The position numbers and the translations under genes were made by a program. A DNA stretch of 64,000 bases from JAQUOA01 sp037443785 (GTDB taxonomy: Bacteria; Bacteroidota; Ignavibacteria; UBA10030; UBA8401): contig JBBINR010000003.1 in NCBI GenBank assembly GCA_037443785.1, forward strand, positions 62,001 to 126,000, in the 5' to 3' direction. The notes under the pieces were generated by a model. It did no database searches and had not been told where the DNA came from. It saw only the letters and a list, made by a program, of their open reading frames with translations. Within the stretch, counting starts at the first letter, position 1. Every line of letters starts with the position of its first letter. Positions 34,424 to 42,922 of this stretch are shown here, piece by piece.

Positions 34424-35815
34424 TGAGAATGAGGGAAAATGAATGGTGAATGACGAACCCTTGTGAAGCTCGCTTCCTACGGTTACAAAAAGTCCCTGGG
34501 TTTCAGCATATCGCCGAACAAGGGCTAACCCTAACCCATTGCCTGAAATTTCAGACGTTCGTGATTCGTCGGTTCGATAAAAACGATCGAAGATGAACGG
34601 CAGTTGCTCTTTGCTGATTCCTTTTCCTTTATCGGAAATAATGCACAAAAGTTCAGCATCGGAGGTTAAGAAGGAAATCGAAATATCCGGTCTCGCCTTG
34701 GCATACTTTATCGCGTTGCTGACGATGTTTTGAATCATGATGCTGAGCATATCTTTATCGGCGCGGACGATGTAAGGTTTTTCGCCTTTTAAAGTTACTT
34801 TGGATTTTGAAGTCGTTAATTCGTTTTCCATCTTTTGCAGCGTTGCCCTTACAAACGAAGGCAATTCAATCGGTGTAATGTTTTTCGCATAATCGTTGCT
34901 CTCAAATCGTGCAAACGCGAGCAATTGGTCGACAAGTCGAGACATTCTGTTAATTTCATCAATCACGAAAGAAATTTTTTTCTTATAAAATTTCGCTGTT
35001 CTTGGTCTGCGCAGCAATACTTCCAACGTTCCTTTCATCGATGTCAGCGGTGTTCGTAATTCATGTGATGCATCCGATGTAAATTGTTTTTCGCGAAAAA
35101 CGGCATCCTGCAGCCGTTCGAGTAATTGATTGATCGTTGTTGTCAGTCGAAACATTTCATCGTGATGGACGGGAAGTTCAATGCGCTGGTCAAGATTTTC
35201 CTTAGTGATTTTTTCTGCGGTAGAAATAACACGCTCAACCGGCGCAATACTTTTTCCTGCAATGAATCGGCTTGTGAGAAACAGCGCAAATAAAACGACC
35301 GGATATACAACGATCAGCAATAATTGCAAATTACCAAGAAGAATTTCAACTTCGGAAAGTGGAACAGCGATCAAGACATATCCTAAAACAGCGTTTTCAG
35401 TGCTCATAATTGGAATTTGGGTTTGCCGAATTGATGAGCCGGAAAGAGATGTATTGTAATATTCTGTAGAAGTATCGGCTGCGAGGCGATTCAATTCCGA
35501 TTGAAAAAGGTTTTCTGATTTTCTCAGAATATTTCCTGTGGTATCAATCACCTGTAAAAAAGTAGGATTCACTTCTACCTGCCGGTGTTCACCCTCTTTC
35601 CACTCATATGGGTTGGCAAAAATAAATTGATCACGTAAGACGACAATTCCTTTAAATACTTCTTTTGACTCTGTTTGAAGGTCAGTATCGAGATGATTAT
35701 ACATTGTTTGCTGAACGACATAGTACAGAAGGAGAAAAACGATTGCGGCAATAATTCCGGTTGCAAGAACGTACAGAGCGGCAATTCTATTTCGAAGGCT
35801 AACTTGCATGAACAT
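34418..35815 (-). CDS. Sensor histidine kinase
   Basis: 465 residues: two membrane helices (about 11-33 and 162-182) framing a periplasmic sensor domain, a HAMP linker (about 183-236), HisKA with the phosphorylated H251 in DASHELRTPLTS, and an ATPase domain with N box (MIQNIVSNAIKYA), G1 (DKGKGIS) and G2 (GNGLGLALV). It autophosphorylates and donates the phosphate to the response regulator, whose stop codon overlaps its start by one base. The signal sensed is unknown; context points to envelope redox stress. Confidence 0.95.
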   Translation of the reverse strand: MFMQVSLRNRIAALYVLATGIIAAIVFLLLYYVVQQTMYNHLDTDLQTESKEVFKGIVVLRDQFIFANPYEWKEGEHRQVEVNPTFLQVIDTTGNILRKSENLFQSELNRLAADTSTEYYNTSLSGSSIRQTQIPIMSTENAVLGYVLIAVPLSEVEILLGNLQLLLIVVYPVVLFALFLTSRFIAGKSIAPVERVISTAEKITKENLDQRIELPVHHDEMFRLTTTINQLLERLQDAVFREKQFTSDASHELRTPLTSMKGTLEVLLRRPRTAKFYKKKISFVIDEINRMSRLVDQLLAFARFESNDYAKNITPIELPSFVRATLQKMENELTTSKSKVTLKGEKPYIVRADKDMLSIMIQNIVSNAIKYAKARPDISISFLTSDAELLCIISDKGKGISKEQLPFIFDRFYRTDESRTSEISGNGLGLALVRRYAETQGLFVTVGSELHKGSSFTIHFPSFSF

Positions 35816-36483
35816 TATTTTTCACGGATCACATATCCGGCTCCACGAATTGTTTCGATATATTTTTTCTTTCCAGAAGGATCGAGTTTCTTTCGCAGGT
35901 AGTTGACGTAGACATCAATTACTGATGTATCAGCATCGAAATGAATATCCCACACATGTTCGATAATTTTTGTGCGGGAACAGACCTTTCCTTTATTCTG
36001 CAATAAAAATTCCAGTAATGAGAATTCCTTTGCGGTGAGACCAATTTCATTTTTGGATTGAAAAACCTGGCGTGTATCGCGGTTGAGAGTAATATCGCGG
36101 CACTCTAAAACAGTTCCATCAACATCTTTCGGGCGCAGTTGAACCCGAATTCGGGCTAGCAATTCACTGAAGTCGAACGGTTTCTTGATGTAATCATTTG
36201 CACCCGATTCCAAACCAAATACCGTATCAGTCGGCGTATCTTTTGCAGTTAAAAAAATGATTGGAATTGACGAATTTTTTTTCCGAATGCGGCTGCACAA
36301 TTCAATGCCGCTCATCCCGGGAAGCATCCAATCAAGCAGAATGCAATCGTAATCGTTACTGGAAAAATATTCCCAGCCCACATTACCGTTGACGGCAACA
36401 TCAACGGCAAAACCTTCTTCTTTTAATCCATCGCGAACAAAATTTGCAATTCCCTTTTCATCTTCGACAATTAAAATTCGCAT
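35815..36483 (-). CDS. OmpR-family response regulator
   Basis: 222 residues: receiver domain with phosphoacceptor D51 in LLDWMLPGMSG, acidic pocket E7-D8 and the conserved K in IKKPF; then a winged-helix DNA-binding domain (about 125-220) ending in VYVNYLRKKLD and ETIRGAGYVIRE. The family binds tandem direct repeats about 11 bases apart, which are seen at 34396-34423 and 37057-37095. It lies 31 bases behind the DUF2231 gene and is coupled to the kinase. Confidence 0.95.
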   Translation of the reverse strand: MRILIVEDEKGIANFVRDGLKEEGFAVDVAVNGNVGWEYFSSNDYDCILLDWMLPGMSGIELCSRIRKKNSSIPIIFLTAKDTPTDTVFGLESGANDYIKKPFDFSELLARIRVQLRPKDVDGTVLECRDITLNRDTRQVFQSKNEIGLTAKEFSLLEFLLQNKGKVCSRTKIIEHVWDIHFDADTSVIDVYVNYLRKKLDPSGKKKYIETIRGAGYVIREK

Positions 36484-36514
36484 ACAGAAATTCGAGTCAG
36501 AAAATCATTGATGG

Positions 36515-37000
36515 TTAGTCATCATCCTTTTCCGATGTCTCGGCGGGAAGTGTATTTCCGATTTGCAATTGCACACCGGCTGCATGTTTATACACTAGTT
36601 CTCCGCCGTAATGCGCCGTGCGAACCATTGTTGCAACTCCGATAACAAAAAGACCAACCGAAACCCAATGCAAAACACCCTTCATTTTTTTAATCACTAT
36701 CAATGCAATACGAACAACTGCTGTTACCACCATTGCCCAGAGTGTCAATTTAGCTGCATCTTCGTGCGCTTCGAGCGCCATTTTCAAACTGCCGGTTTCA
36801 ACCACTCCTTCTCCTGCAGCTTCGCCGGAAAGATACGTAACGCCGAGACCGATTGTTCCGAGCAGCAAAAGATAAAAAGCTGCACGGGTAAAGAATTCTT
36901 TCTTCAATACCACTCCGGTAATATCCGCAATTACTCCTACAATTAAAAGTGCTATGGGAAAATGTACCACCATTGGGTGAAGATAGCTTAGATCGAACAT
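36515..37000 (-). CDS. DUF2231 membrane protein
   Basis: 161 residues; AAAGGAGG seven bases before the ATG at 37000 fixes the start. Four membrane helices (about 8-27, 36-54, 77-98, 104-122). LHPMVVHFPIALL near the N-terminus is the DUF2231 signature and may hold heme or metal through its two histidines (H7, H12; inference). A later HAAGVQLQ is also typical. Members often occur with cytochromes. It heads the operon with the two-component system, so may be both target and reporter of that system. Confidence 0.86.
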   Translation of the reverse strand: MFDLSYLHPMVVHFPIALLIVGVIADITGVVLKKEFFTRAAFYLLLLGTIGLGVTYLSGEAAGEGVVETGSLKMALEAHEDAAKLTLWAMVVTAVVRIALIVIKKMKGVLHWVSVGLFVIGVATMVRTAHYGGELVYKHAAGVQLQIGNTLPAETSEKDDD

Positions 37001-37056
37001 GGTTGCCTCCTTTGTTATTAATTGATATGTCTGCATTAAAGGTAGCAGGGTTGATC

Positions 37057-37095
37057 TTAAGAGTGTCTAAACGAATTCTTAAAGTTTGATTAGAA
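37057..37095. promoter_or_regulatory. Phased TTAAAG-like repeats upstream of DUF2231
   Basis: TTAAGA (37057), CTAAAC (37067), TTAAAG (37079) and TTAGAA (37090) recur at 10-12 base steps; the last two are exactly 11 apart. The core 37077-37100 (TTCTTAAAGTTTGATTAGAA) resembles 34405-34424 in front of rubrerythrin. It lies 57-95 bases ahead of the DUF2231 start, a suitable site for autoregulation. Confidence 0.45.
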
Positions 37096-37153
37096 TAAGC
37101 TACCGCACTAATTCAGATAGTTTCGTATATTGACGGCAACACAGGATATTATC

Positions 37154-38074
37154 ATGATTCGCTTATTGCTGGTTGTATTGATCATATCGGCGTACGGTCA
37201 GAGTCAATCATTGACTGATCGTTATTCGTCTCTTGGCGAAATGTTTATTCATCAATTTTCTTCAGCACCATTTCCACATCCGATGCGTGCGAACGGTCAT
37301 CTGTATGGTGGGAAAACATTTTCCGTCGAAGAGCATTACAAAGATAGCAGTGTTGCAATATTTGTTCCCAATTATTTTAAGCCGGCAAAAAGCGTGGATA
37401 TTGTTGTTTATTTCCACGGCTGGAATAACAATCTCGACAGTGCATGCGCGCAATTTCAATTGATCGAACAGTTTGCCGAGGCAAAGAAAAATGCCATTTT
37501 TGTTTTTCCTGAAGGACCGAAAGATTCACCGGATTCATTCGGCGGTAAGCTGGAAGAAAAAGATGGTTTAAAAAATCTCGTGAATGATGTTTTAATTTTC
37601 TTGAAACAGAAAAAGAAAATTACTCACCCAGATGTCGGGAAGATTATTCTTGCTGGTCATAGCGGCGCGTATCGGGTGATTTCGTTTTGCTTAATGCGTG
37701 GAGGTGTGACAGAAAAGATTTCCGATGTGATTTTATTTGACGCTCTGTATGGTCAAACAGAAAAATTCGCTCATTGGAGTGATCATTACAAAAATCGTTT
37801 CATCGATATTTATACCGATAGCGGAGGAACAAAAAGTGAATCCGAGCTGCTCATGACGGATCTTGAAGGCTGGAGAATTCCATTTTTTGCAACAGATGAA
37901 AAGAATTTAACGAGCCATGATCTTGTGAAGAACCGTTTGATATTTATTCATTCTGATCTTTCGCATAACGAAGTGATTGCAGCACGGAAACAATTTCTTC
38001 GATTTCTTGAAACAAGCCGAATGAAACCGATTCGTGCAGCGGAAAATCAATCAACCATAAAAGGCAAGCCATGA
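37154..38074 (+). CDS. Exported alpha/beta-hydrolase-like protein
   Basis: 306 residues with a signal peptide (MIRLLLVVLIISAYGQSQS). The hydrolase fold is indicated by VDIVVYFHGWNN (oxyanion strand), IFVFPEGP and the nucleophile elbow GHSGAYR with Ser as nucleophile; a late SHNEV may give the catalytic His. It should cleave an ester or amide in the periplasm; no substrate can be named. Start at ATG 37154, with AGGA ahead; a TTG eight codons earlier is weaker. It overlaps the aldo/keto reductase gene by four bases. Confidence 0.72.
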   Translation: MIRLLLVVLIISAYGQSQSLTDRYSSLGEMFIHQFSSAPFPHPMRANGHLYGGKTFSVEEHYKDSSVAIFVPNYFKPAKSVDIVVYFHGWNNNLDSACAQFQLIEQFAEAKKNAIFVFPEGPKDSPDSFGGKLEEKDGLKNLVNDVLIFLKQKKKITHPDVGKIILAGHSGAYRVISFCLMRGGVTEKISDVILFDALYGQTEKFAHWSDHYKNRFIDIYTDSGGTKSESELLMTDLEGWRIPFFATDEKNLTSHDLVKNRLIFIHSDLSHNEVIAARKQFLRFLETSRMKPIRAAENQSTIKGKP

Positions 38075-39102
38075 AATACAAACTTCTCGGGAAATCCGGA
38101 TTGCGTGTTTCCGAACTTTGTCTTGGGACGATGACGTTCGGTGAAGAATGGGGATGGGGCGCATCGGTGGACGAATGCAAAAAAATGTACGATATATTTC
38201 GGAAAGCTGGCGGGAATTTTATCGACACAGCCAACCGTTATACCGAAGGAACATCCGAAAAAATTGTCGGCGATTTAATTGCGCAAGAGCGGGAAAGCAT
38301 TGTGCTTGCGACAAAATATACTCTAAAGATGAAAAATGGCGATCCGAATTGGTCCGGCAATCATCGGAAAAATTTCATGCAATCGCTTCATCACAGTTTA
38401 CGCAGGTTGAAAACCGATTACATCGATCTCTATTGGCTTCACGCGTGGGATTACACGACTCCCGTCGAAGAAATTCTGCGGGCAATCGATGACGCAGTGC
38501 GTCAGGGAAAAATTCTTTATGTCGGAATTTCTGATACGCCGGCATGGATTGTTTCACAAATGAACACGGTTGCCGAACTCCGCGGTTGGACCCGTTTTGT
38601 CGGATTGCAAATCGAATACAGCTTAGTGCAGCGAACAGGTGAACGCGAATTATTGCCGATGGCAAAAGCGTTTGATATGGCGGTGCTTCCGTGGTCGCCG
38701 CTTGGTGCAGGGGTATTAACAGGAAAATATTCTGAAAAACATTCGGGCAAAACGCGATTGAAAGAAGGAAGCAGGCGCTTAAGTGAACGGAATTTAAGAA
38801 TTGCCAGTGAGGTAGTCGCTGTCGCAAAGAAAATTGGAGTGCCGCCGCCCCAAGTTGCATTGGCATGGATTCGCCAGCATGAAGGAATTTTAATTCCAAT
38901 TATTGGAGGAACGAAAGCATCGCACGTAGAAGAAAATATTGGTTGTCTTAAAGTTGCCCTGAACGCTGACGATATGAAACGATTGAATGATGTCAGTGCG
39001 ATCGAAATGGGTTTTCCGTACGAATTTCTTGAAAGTAATCCGATCCGAGAAATTGTCTATGGCGGAATGTATGACGCGATCGAGAACCATCGAAAACTAT
39101 GA
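38071..39102 (+). CDS. Aldo/keto reductase
   Basis: 343 residues, TIM-barrel reductase. The catalytic set is D52, Y57 (IDTANRYTEG), K82 (LATKYT) and H124 (YWLHAWD). It reduces aldehydes or ketones with NADPH; the substrate is unknown. The N-terminus YKLLGKSGLRVSELCLGTM and the late APIIGG-like segment (LIPIIGGTKASHVEEN) are those of the YajO/Kv-beta branch. Overlaps of four bases at both ends link it to the hydrolase and the small membrane gene. Confidence 0.92.
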   Translation: MKYKLLGKSGLRVSELCLGTMTFGEEWGWGASVDECKKMYDIFRKAGGNFIDTANRYTEGTSEKIVGDLIAQERESIVLATKYTLKMKNGDPNWSGNHRKNFMQSLHHSLRRLKTDYIDLYWLHAWDYTTPVEEILRAIDDAVRQGKILYVGISDTPAWIVSQMNTVAELRGWTRFVGLQIEYSLVQRTGERELLPMAKAFDMAVLPWSPLGAGVLTGKYSEKHSGKTRLKEGSRRLSERNLRIASEVVAVAKKIGVPPPQVALAWIRQHEGILIPIIGGTKASHVEENIGCLKVALNADDMKRLNDVSAIEMGFPYEFLESNPIREIVYGGMYDAIENHRKL

Positions 39103-39419
39103 AGCCGGAAATTTTTCTTCCGTTTATCGATCTTGGTATAAAATTTTTTCTTTATATTCTTGCGGGAAAAATTCGTAAAATTACAATTCCATTGGTAACG
39201 TGTGCGGCGGCGGCAGGCGTTTCAATTTTGGTTGGTATGTTCCAAATGCCTGAATTGTTAAGTTTTGCTTTCGCCATTGGGCTTGCAGCATTCCTCATTG
39301 TAAGAAATTCGGATGTTGAAATTTATCCGGATGGAATTATGATTCCATTTGCCGTTGAAATTGTGGCGGCGTTTCTTCTTACGTTTGGAATTGCACCTCT
39401 GTTAAACTCTATAGGATGA
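39099..39419 (+). CDS. Unrecognised small membrane protein
   Basis: 106 residues with three to four hydrophobic segments (about 8-22, 27-46, 52-65, 79-100) and few charged residues apart from the K-x-R-K near residue 24. No family recognised. Its ATG overlaps the aldo/keto reductase stop (ATGA), and it ends 4 bases before the QueF-like gene, so it belongs to this operon. In other QueF operons, small YhhQ-type transporters bring in queuosine precursors, but this protein is too short for that family, so any such role is speculation. Confidence 0.6.
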   Translation: MKPEIFLPFIDLGIKFFLYILAGKIRKITIPLVTCAAAAGVSILVGMFQMPELLSFAFAIGLAAFLIVRNSDVEIYPDGIMIPFAVEIVAAFLLTFGIAPLLNSIG

Positions 39420-39423
39420 TACT

Positions 39424-39837
39424 ATGAAAAAATCGAAACTCACCCAAGCTGACGATCTTGATGCGCTTTCTTTATTGGGTAAAGAAGGGAAACCGCAAAA
39501 AAGGTTGGAAGTTTTTCCAAATCATCATAAAGATCGCAATTATCTGATCACATTGGAAACGAATGAGTTTACTTCACTCGGTCCGGTAAATGCACAACCG
39601 GATTTTGCCACAATGACAATCAGCTATATACCGAATAAATTTGTTGTTGAATCGAAATCTCTGAAACTCTATCTCCAATCATTCCGCAATGAAGAAACAT
39701 TTTACGAACATGTGGTGAATGTTATTTTGGATGACCTTCTTGAAGCCGTAAAACCGCGATGGTGTAAAGTTACAGGTAAGTTTGCAGTTCGCGGTGGAAT
39801 AGCAATGACCGTGGAATCAGAATGGGGGAAGAAATAA
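39424..39837 (+). CDS. QueF-like T-fold protein lacking the catalytic Cys and His
   Basis: 137 residues, length of single-domain QueF (preQ0 reductase). The family signature ESKSLKLYL (76-84) with SFRNE, QPDFATMTI (58-66) and GKFAVRGG are plain. But the catalytic Cys, expected in S-x-C-P, is Gly at residue 53 (codon GGT; Cys would be TGT), and the proton-donor His in FHE is Tyr at 94 (FYEH). The substrate-binding D60 and E95 remain; spacing matches B. subtilis QueF (C55, D62, H96, E97, from memory). It should not reduce preQ0 by the known route. It may bind a deazaguanine or do other chemistry. A sequencing error could explain Gly but not both changes. Confidence 0.83.
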   Translation: MKKSKLTQADDLDALSLLGKEGKPQKRLEVFPNHHKDRNYLITLETNEFTSLGPVNAQPDFATMTISYIPNKFVVESKSLKLYLQSFRNEETFYEHVVNVILDDLLEAVKPRWCKVTGKFAVRGGIAMTVESEWGKK

Positions 39838-39841
39838 AGAA

Positions 39842-39868
39842 CCTGCGAAGTGTACAAATCTTCGCAGG
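39842..39868. terminator. Hairpin between the QueF-like and DUF985 genes
   Basis: CCTGCGAAG (39842-39850) and CTTCGCAGG (39860-39868), exact 9-base arms, 9-base loop, between convergent genes. There is little U-tract, so termination strength is uncertain. Confidence 0.55.
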
Positions 39869-39877
39869 CTATGATTG

Positions 39878-40375
39878 TTAATGAGTGAGTTTTTCAATAA
39901 TAGATTTGTGTTGCGGGAACTGCATTATTAATTCATCTCTTTTGGCAAGTTCAAAATCATCGAAATCAAATCCCGGTGCAACAAAACAACCGACCAGCGA
40001 AAATGAATCAGATTCATCGACGGTTCCGCCAAACCAATTTCCGTGAGTGACAACGGCAAACGGTTGTTCGTTTTTCCCTAAATTCTTTCCGATATGCTGT
40101 TGTAAATAATTTCCGCTGGGATCAATCGAATGAATTGTTAACGCACTTCCGTCGATATGAAACCATTGCTCATCGGATTTCAATCGGTGGAATGAAGAAA
40201 TATCTTTGCTTTCAAGCAGATAATAAATTGTTGTTGCGAATGATCTTCCGCTCGTGTACCGCGATGGCAGCGATAATTGCGGGATAATTCCCTCTGCACG
40301 ATAAATTTCCTTGAAAGAACCCCCTTCGGGATGAGATTGCAAATGTAATTTTTCAATCCAATGTTTAGCGTTCAT
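39878..40375 (-). CDS. DUF985 cupin-like protein
   Basis: 165 residues. The start MNAKHWIEKLHLQSHPEGG, then TTIYYLLESKDISSFHRL and SDEQWFHIDG with the barrel GCFVAPGFDFDDFEL are the DUF985 (cupin_5) pattern. The His and Glu residues in SSFHR, EQWFH and PEGG may hold a metal. Function is not settled; some relatives act on sugar nucleotides. Four bases after the pta stop, so cotranscribed. Confidence 0.88.
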   Translation of the reverse strand: MNAKHWIEKLHLQSHPEGGSFKEIYRAEGIIPQLSLPSRYTSGRSFATTIYYLLESKDISSFHRLKSDEQWFHIDGSALTIHSIDPSGNYLQQHIGKNLGKNEQPFAVVTHGNWFGGTVDESDSFSLVGCFVAPGFDFDDFELAKRDELIMQFPQHKSIIEKLTH

Positions 40376-40379
40376 TACA

Positions 40380-41366
40380 TCAAGCCGCTCCCATGACCAC
40401 ATTGATTGCAACAGTATTCACGATATCTTCAACACTGCACCCTCGCGAAAGATCGAACGCCGGACGTTTTAATCCTTGTACAACCGGGCCAATGGCTTCC
40501 GCTCCGCCCAGACGCTGCGCAAGTTTGTAGCCAATATTTCCTGCATTCAAGTCCGGAAAGACCAGAACGTTTGCGGTACCCGCAACATCGCTCCCGGGGG
40601 CTTTTGATATTCCGACTTTTGGTACAATGGCAGCATCAAGTTGTAATTCGCCGTCAAGTTTCAATGTTGGGTTTTTTTGCCGTGCAATCAGCGTCGCTTT
40701 CTGAACTTTTTCAACAAGCACATGTGCTGCGCTTCCTTTTGTCGAGAATGATAGCATCGCAACACGCGGTTCTTCGCCGGTTATTCTAAAATGATTTTCT
40801 GCTGACGTAAGTGCGATATCGGCAAGCTGTTCTGCTGTCGGATCTGGAACAACGGCACAATCGGCAAATGTCAGCAATCGAGTTGGAAATACCATGGCAA
40901 AAAAACTCGAGACTACACTGATTCCTTCTTTCATCCCGATAATTTGAATTGCTGCACGAAGGACATCGCCGGTAGTCGAGAGAGATCCGGCAACACTTCC
41001 ATCGGCCATTCCTTCTCTCACCATCATCGCTCCGAAGAAGAGAGGTTTCTTCATCACTTCCTGTGCTTCAGTGAACTGCAGGCCTTTCGATTTTCTCAGG
41101 GTGAAATATACATGAGAAAAATCTGAAAGCTTCTCCGATTTTACGGGGTCGACGACGCGAATGTTTTGCAGTGAACTGTTTTCTTGATCCGCCTTTGTTC
41201 GAATATCTTCTTCATTGCCGATGAGAATTGGAGTCGCAATCCCTTCATCTGCAAGAATTCGTGCTGCTTTTATTGTCCGGGGATCGGTTGCATCGGGAAG
41301 GACGATAGTTTTTTTAAGTTGCTTAGCTTTGTTTCTTGTTTCGGTAATAAAATTTTGGGGATTCAT
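40380..41366 (-). CDS. pta: Phosphate acetyltransferase
   Basis: 328 residues, single-domain Pta. Clear segments are KKTIVLPDATDPRTIKAA, MVREGMADGSVAGSLSTT, ADCAVVPDPTAEQLADIA and PDLNAGNIGYKLAQRL. It interconverts acetyl-CoA and acetyl phosphate. No acetate kinase gene is next to it. Start at ATG 41366 with AGGA about ten bases upstream; a longer frame to 41414 lacks support. Some members of this fold are phosphate butyryltransferases, but the sequence fits Pta better. Confidence 0.93.
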   Translation of the reverse strand: MNPQNFITETRNKAKQLKKTIVLPDATDPRTIKAARILADEGIATPILIGNEEDIRTKADQENSSLQNIRVVDPVKSEKLSDFSHVYFTLRKSKGLQFTEAQEVMKKPLFFGAMMVREGMADGSVAGSLSTTGDVLRAAIQIIGMKEGISVVSSFFAMVFPTRLLTFADCAVVPDPTAEQLADIALTSAENHFRITGEEPRVAMLSFSTKGSAAHVLVEKVQKATLIARQKNPTLKLDGELQLDAAIVPKVGISKAPGSDVAGTANVLVFPDLNAGNIGYKLAQRLGGAEAIGPVVQGLKRPAFDLSRGCSVEDIVNTVAINVVMGAA

Positions 41367-41581
41367 GATAGTATATTCCTGTTTTTCAAAAAAATAAACC
41401 TGTGAACAATTCATTCTATAGAAATTTTGCTAAGAATTCAACGTCAATAAAGTTGCTGACGAAATGGCAATTACAAGCTAAGGCAAAAAGTCTCAAAATC
41501 AGTCTAAATTGAATTAATTTTCATTAATGTTGAGACTTTCAGTTGTCCAAATGTCAGTCATGCGGTATATTTGTAGTGCTT

Positions 41582-42901
41582 ATGACTCAAAAACAAAAAC
41601 AATTGTATATGGAAACCTACGGCTGCCAGATGAATATGGCAGATACCGAAGTTGTTTTAAGTGTTATGGACAGTGTTGGCTATAAACTAACCAACGACGC
41701 ATCTGTTGCCGATGTAATTTTAGTGAATACCTGCAGTGTGCGCGACAATGCCGAAGCGCGGGTGAAACAGCGCATATCCGAATTAAAAACTCACAAACAT
41801 AAGAATCCCGATGTATTGATTGGCGTGCTTGGTTGCATGGCAGAGCGATTACGTACCGAATTGATTGACAAAAATAATGTTGTTGACGTGGTTGTCGGTC
41901 CGGATGAATATCGAAAATTACCGAAACTTGTTGAAGATGCGTACGCCGGTCAGCGGGGAATTGCTGTAAAATTATCGCGCGTAGAAAATTACGATGATAT
42001 CACTCCGTTACGGACAGAAGGAATTAGTGCATGGATTTCGGTGATGCGCGGTTGTGATAAGTTTTGCACATTTTGTGTTGTGCCTTTCACACGCGGGCGT
42101 GAACGAAGTAGAACTTTGAAAAGTGTGGTGGAAGAAGTGCATAAATTAAGTGCGCAGGGATTCAAAGAAATAACCCTGCTCGGACAAAATGTAAATTCCT
42201 ATCACGACGGCGAATATGATTTCGCCGGATTACTTGCTGCAGTGGCAAAAGTTGATCGCACCATGCGAGTTCGATTTACGACATCTCATCCGCAAGATAT
42301 GAGCAATGCGCTGATTGAAACAATGGCAGCCCACGACAATATTTGCAAATACATTCACCTGCCCGTGCAGTCTGGTTCAAATCGTATTTTAAAACTCATG
42401 AACAGAACGTATACGATTGAACATTATCTTGAATTATTGGACAAAATCAAGATTGCAATGCCGGGAGCAAGCTTTTCTACCGATATCATGGCAGGATTTC
42501 CTACCGAAACTGATGATGATCACAACTTAACTCTTAATGTGTTAAAAGAAGTAAAATACGACGGCGCCTACATGTTTAAATATTCTCCCCGAGAAAATAC
42601 AAAAGCATGGGAGATGGGAGATGATGTAGCAGAAGAAAAGAAACTTGAACGTCTCAATGAAATCATCACTCTTCAGCAAGAAATTTCTTTTGAATTGAAT
42701 CAATCGATGATCGGCAAAACGATTGAAGTCCTTGTTGAGCGTGACAGCTCGCGTTCATCGGATGATCTTTTAGGAAGAACGGATACAAACAAGAAAACAT
42801 TGTTTGCAAGAGAAGATGCGCAAGTTGGGCAATATCGAACAGTTACCGTTGAGCGAGCAACAGCGCACACGCTGTTCGGAAAATTAGTAAATATCAATTA
42901 A
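41582..42901 (+). CDS. miaB: tRNA-2-methylthio-N6-isopentenyladenosine synthase MiaB
   Basis: 439 residues. Three N-terminal cluster cysteines (TYGCQMN, VNTCSVRDN, GVLGCMAE), the radical SAM motif GCDKFCTFC and a C-terminal TRAM domain. It adds the methylthio group at A37 of tRNAs reading U-starting codons. ETYGCQMN and FTRGRERSR separate it from RimO and MtaB. Start at ATG 41582; 13 more codons are open to a TTG but carry no family sequence. The 215-base gap before it (to pta) shows no clear element. Confidence 0.95.
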   Translation: MTQKQKQLYMETYGCQMNMADTEVVLSVMDSVGYKLTNDASVADVILVNTCSVRDNAEARVKQRISELKTHKHKNPDVLIGVLGCMAERLRTELIDKNNVVDVVVGPDEYRKLPKLVEDAYAGQRGIAVKLSRVENYDDITPLRTEGISAWISVMRGCDKFCTFCVVPFTRGRERSRTLKSVVEEVHKLSAQGFKEITLLGQNVNSYHDGEYDFAGLLAAVAKVDRTMRVRFTTSHPQDMSNALIETMAAHDNICKYIHLPVQSGSNRILKLMNRTYTIEHYLELLDKIKIAMPGASFSTDIMAGFPTETDDDHNLTLNVLKEVKYDGAYMFKYSPRENTKAWEMGDDVAEEKKLERLNEIITLQQEISFELNQSMIGKTIEVLVERDSSRSSDDLLGRTDTNKKTLFAREDAQVGQYRTVTVERATAHTLFGKLVNIN

Positions 42902-42922
42902 TGTTAGCGCAAAGGTGATGAA

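Noticed and set aside
39419..39424. preQ1 riboswitch before the QueF-like gene
   Set aside because: Only four bases separate it from the preceding gene, and no riboswitch sequence is seen before the operon.
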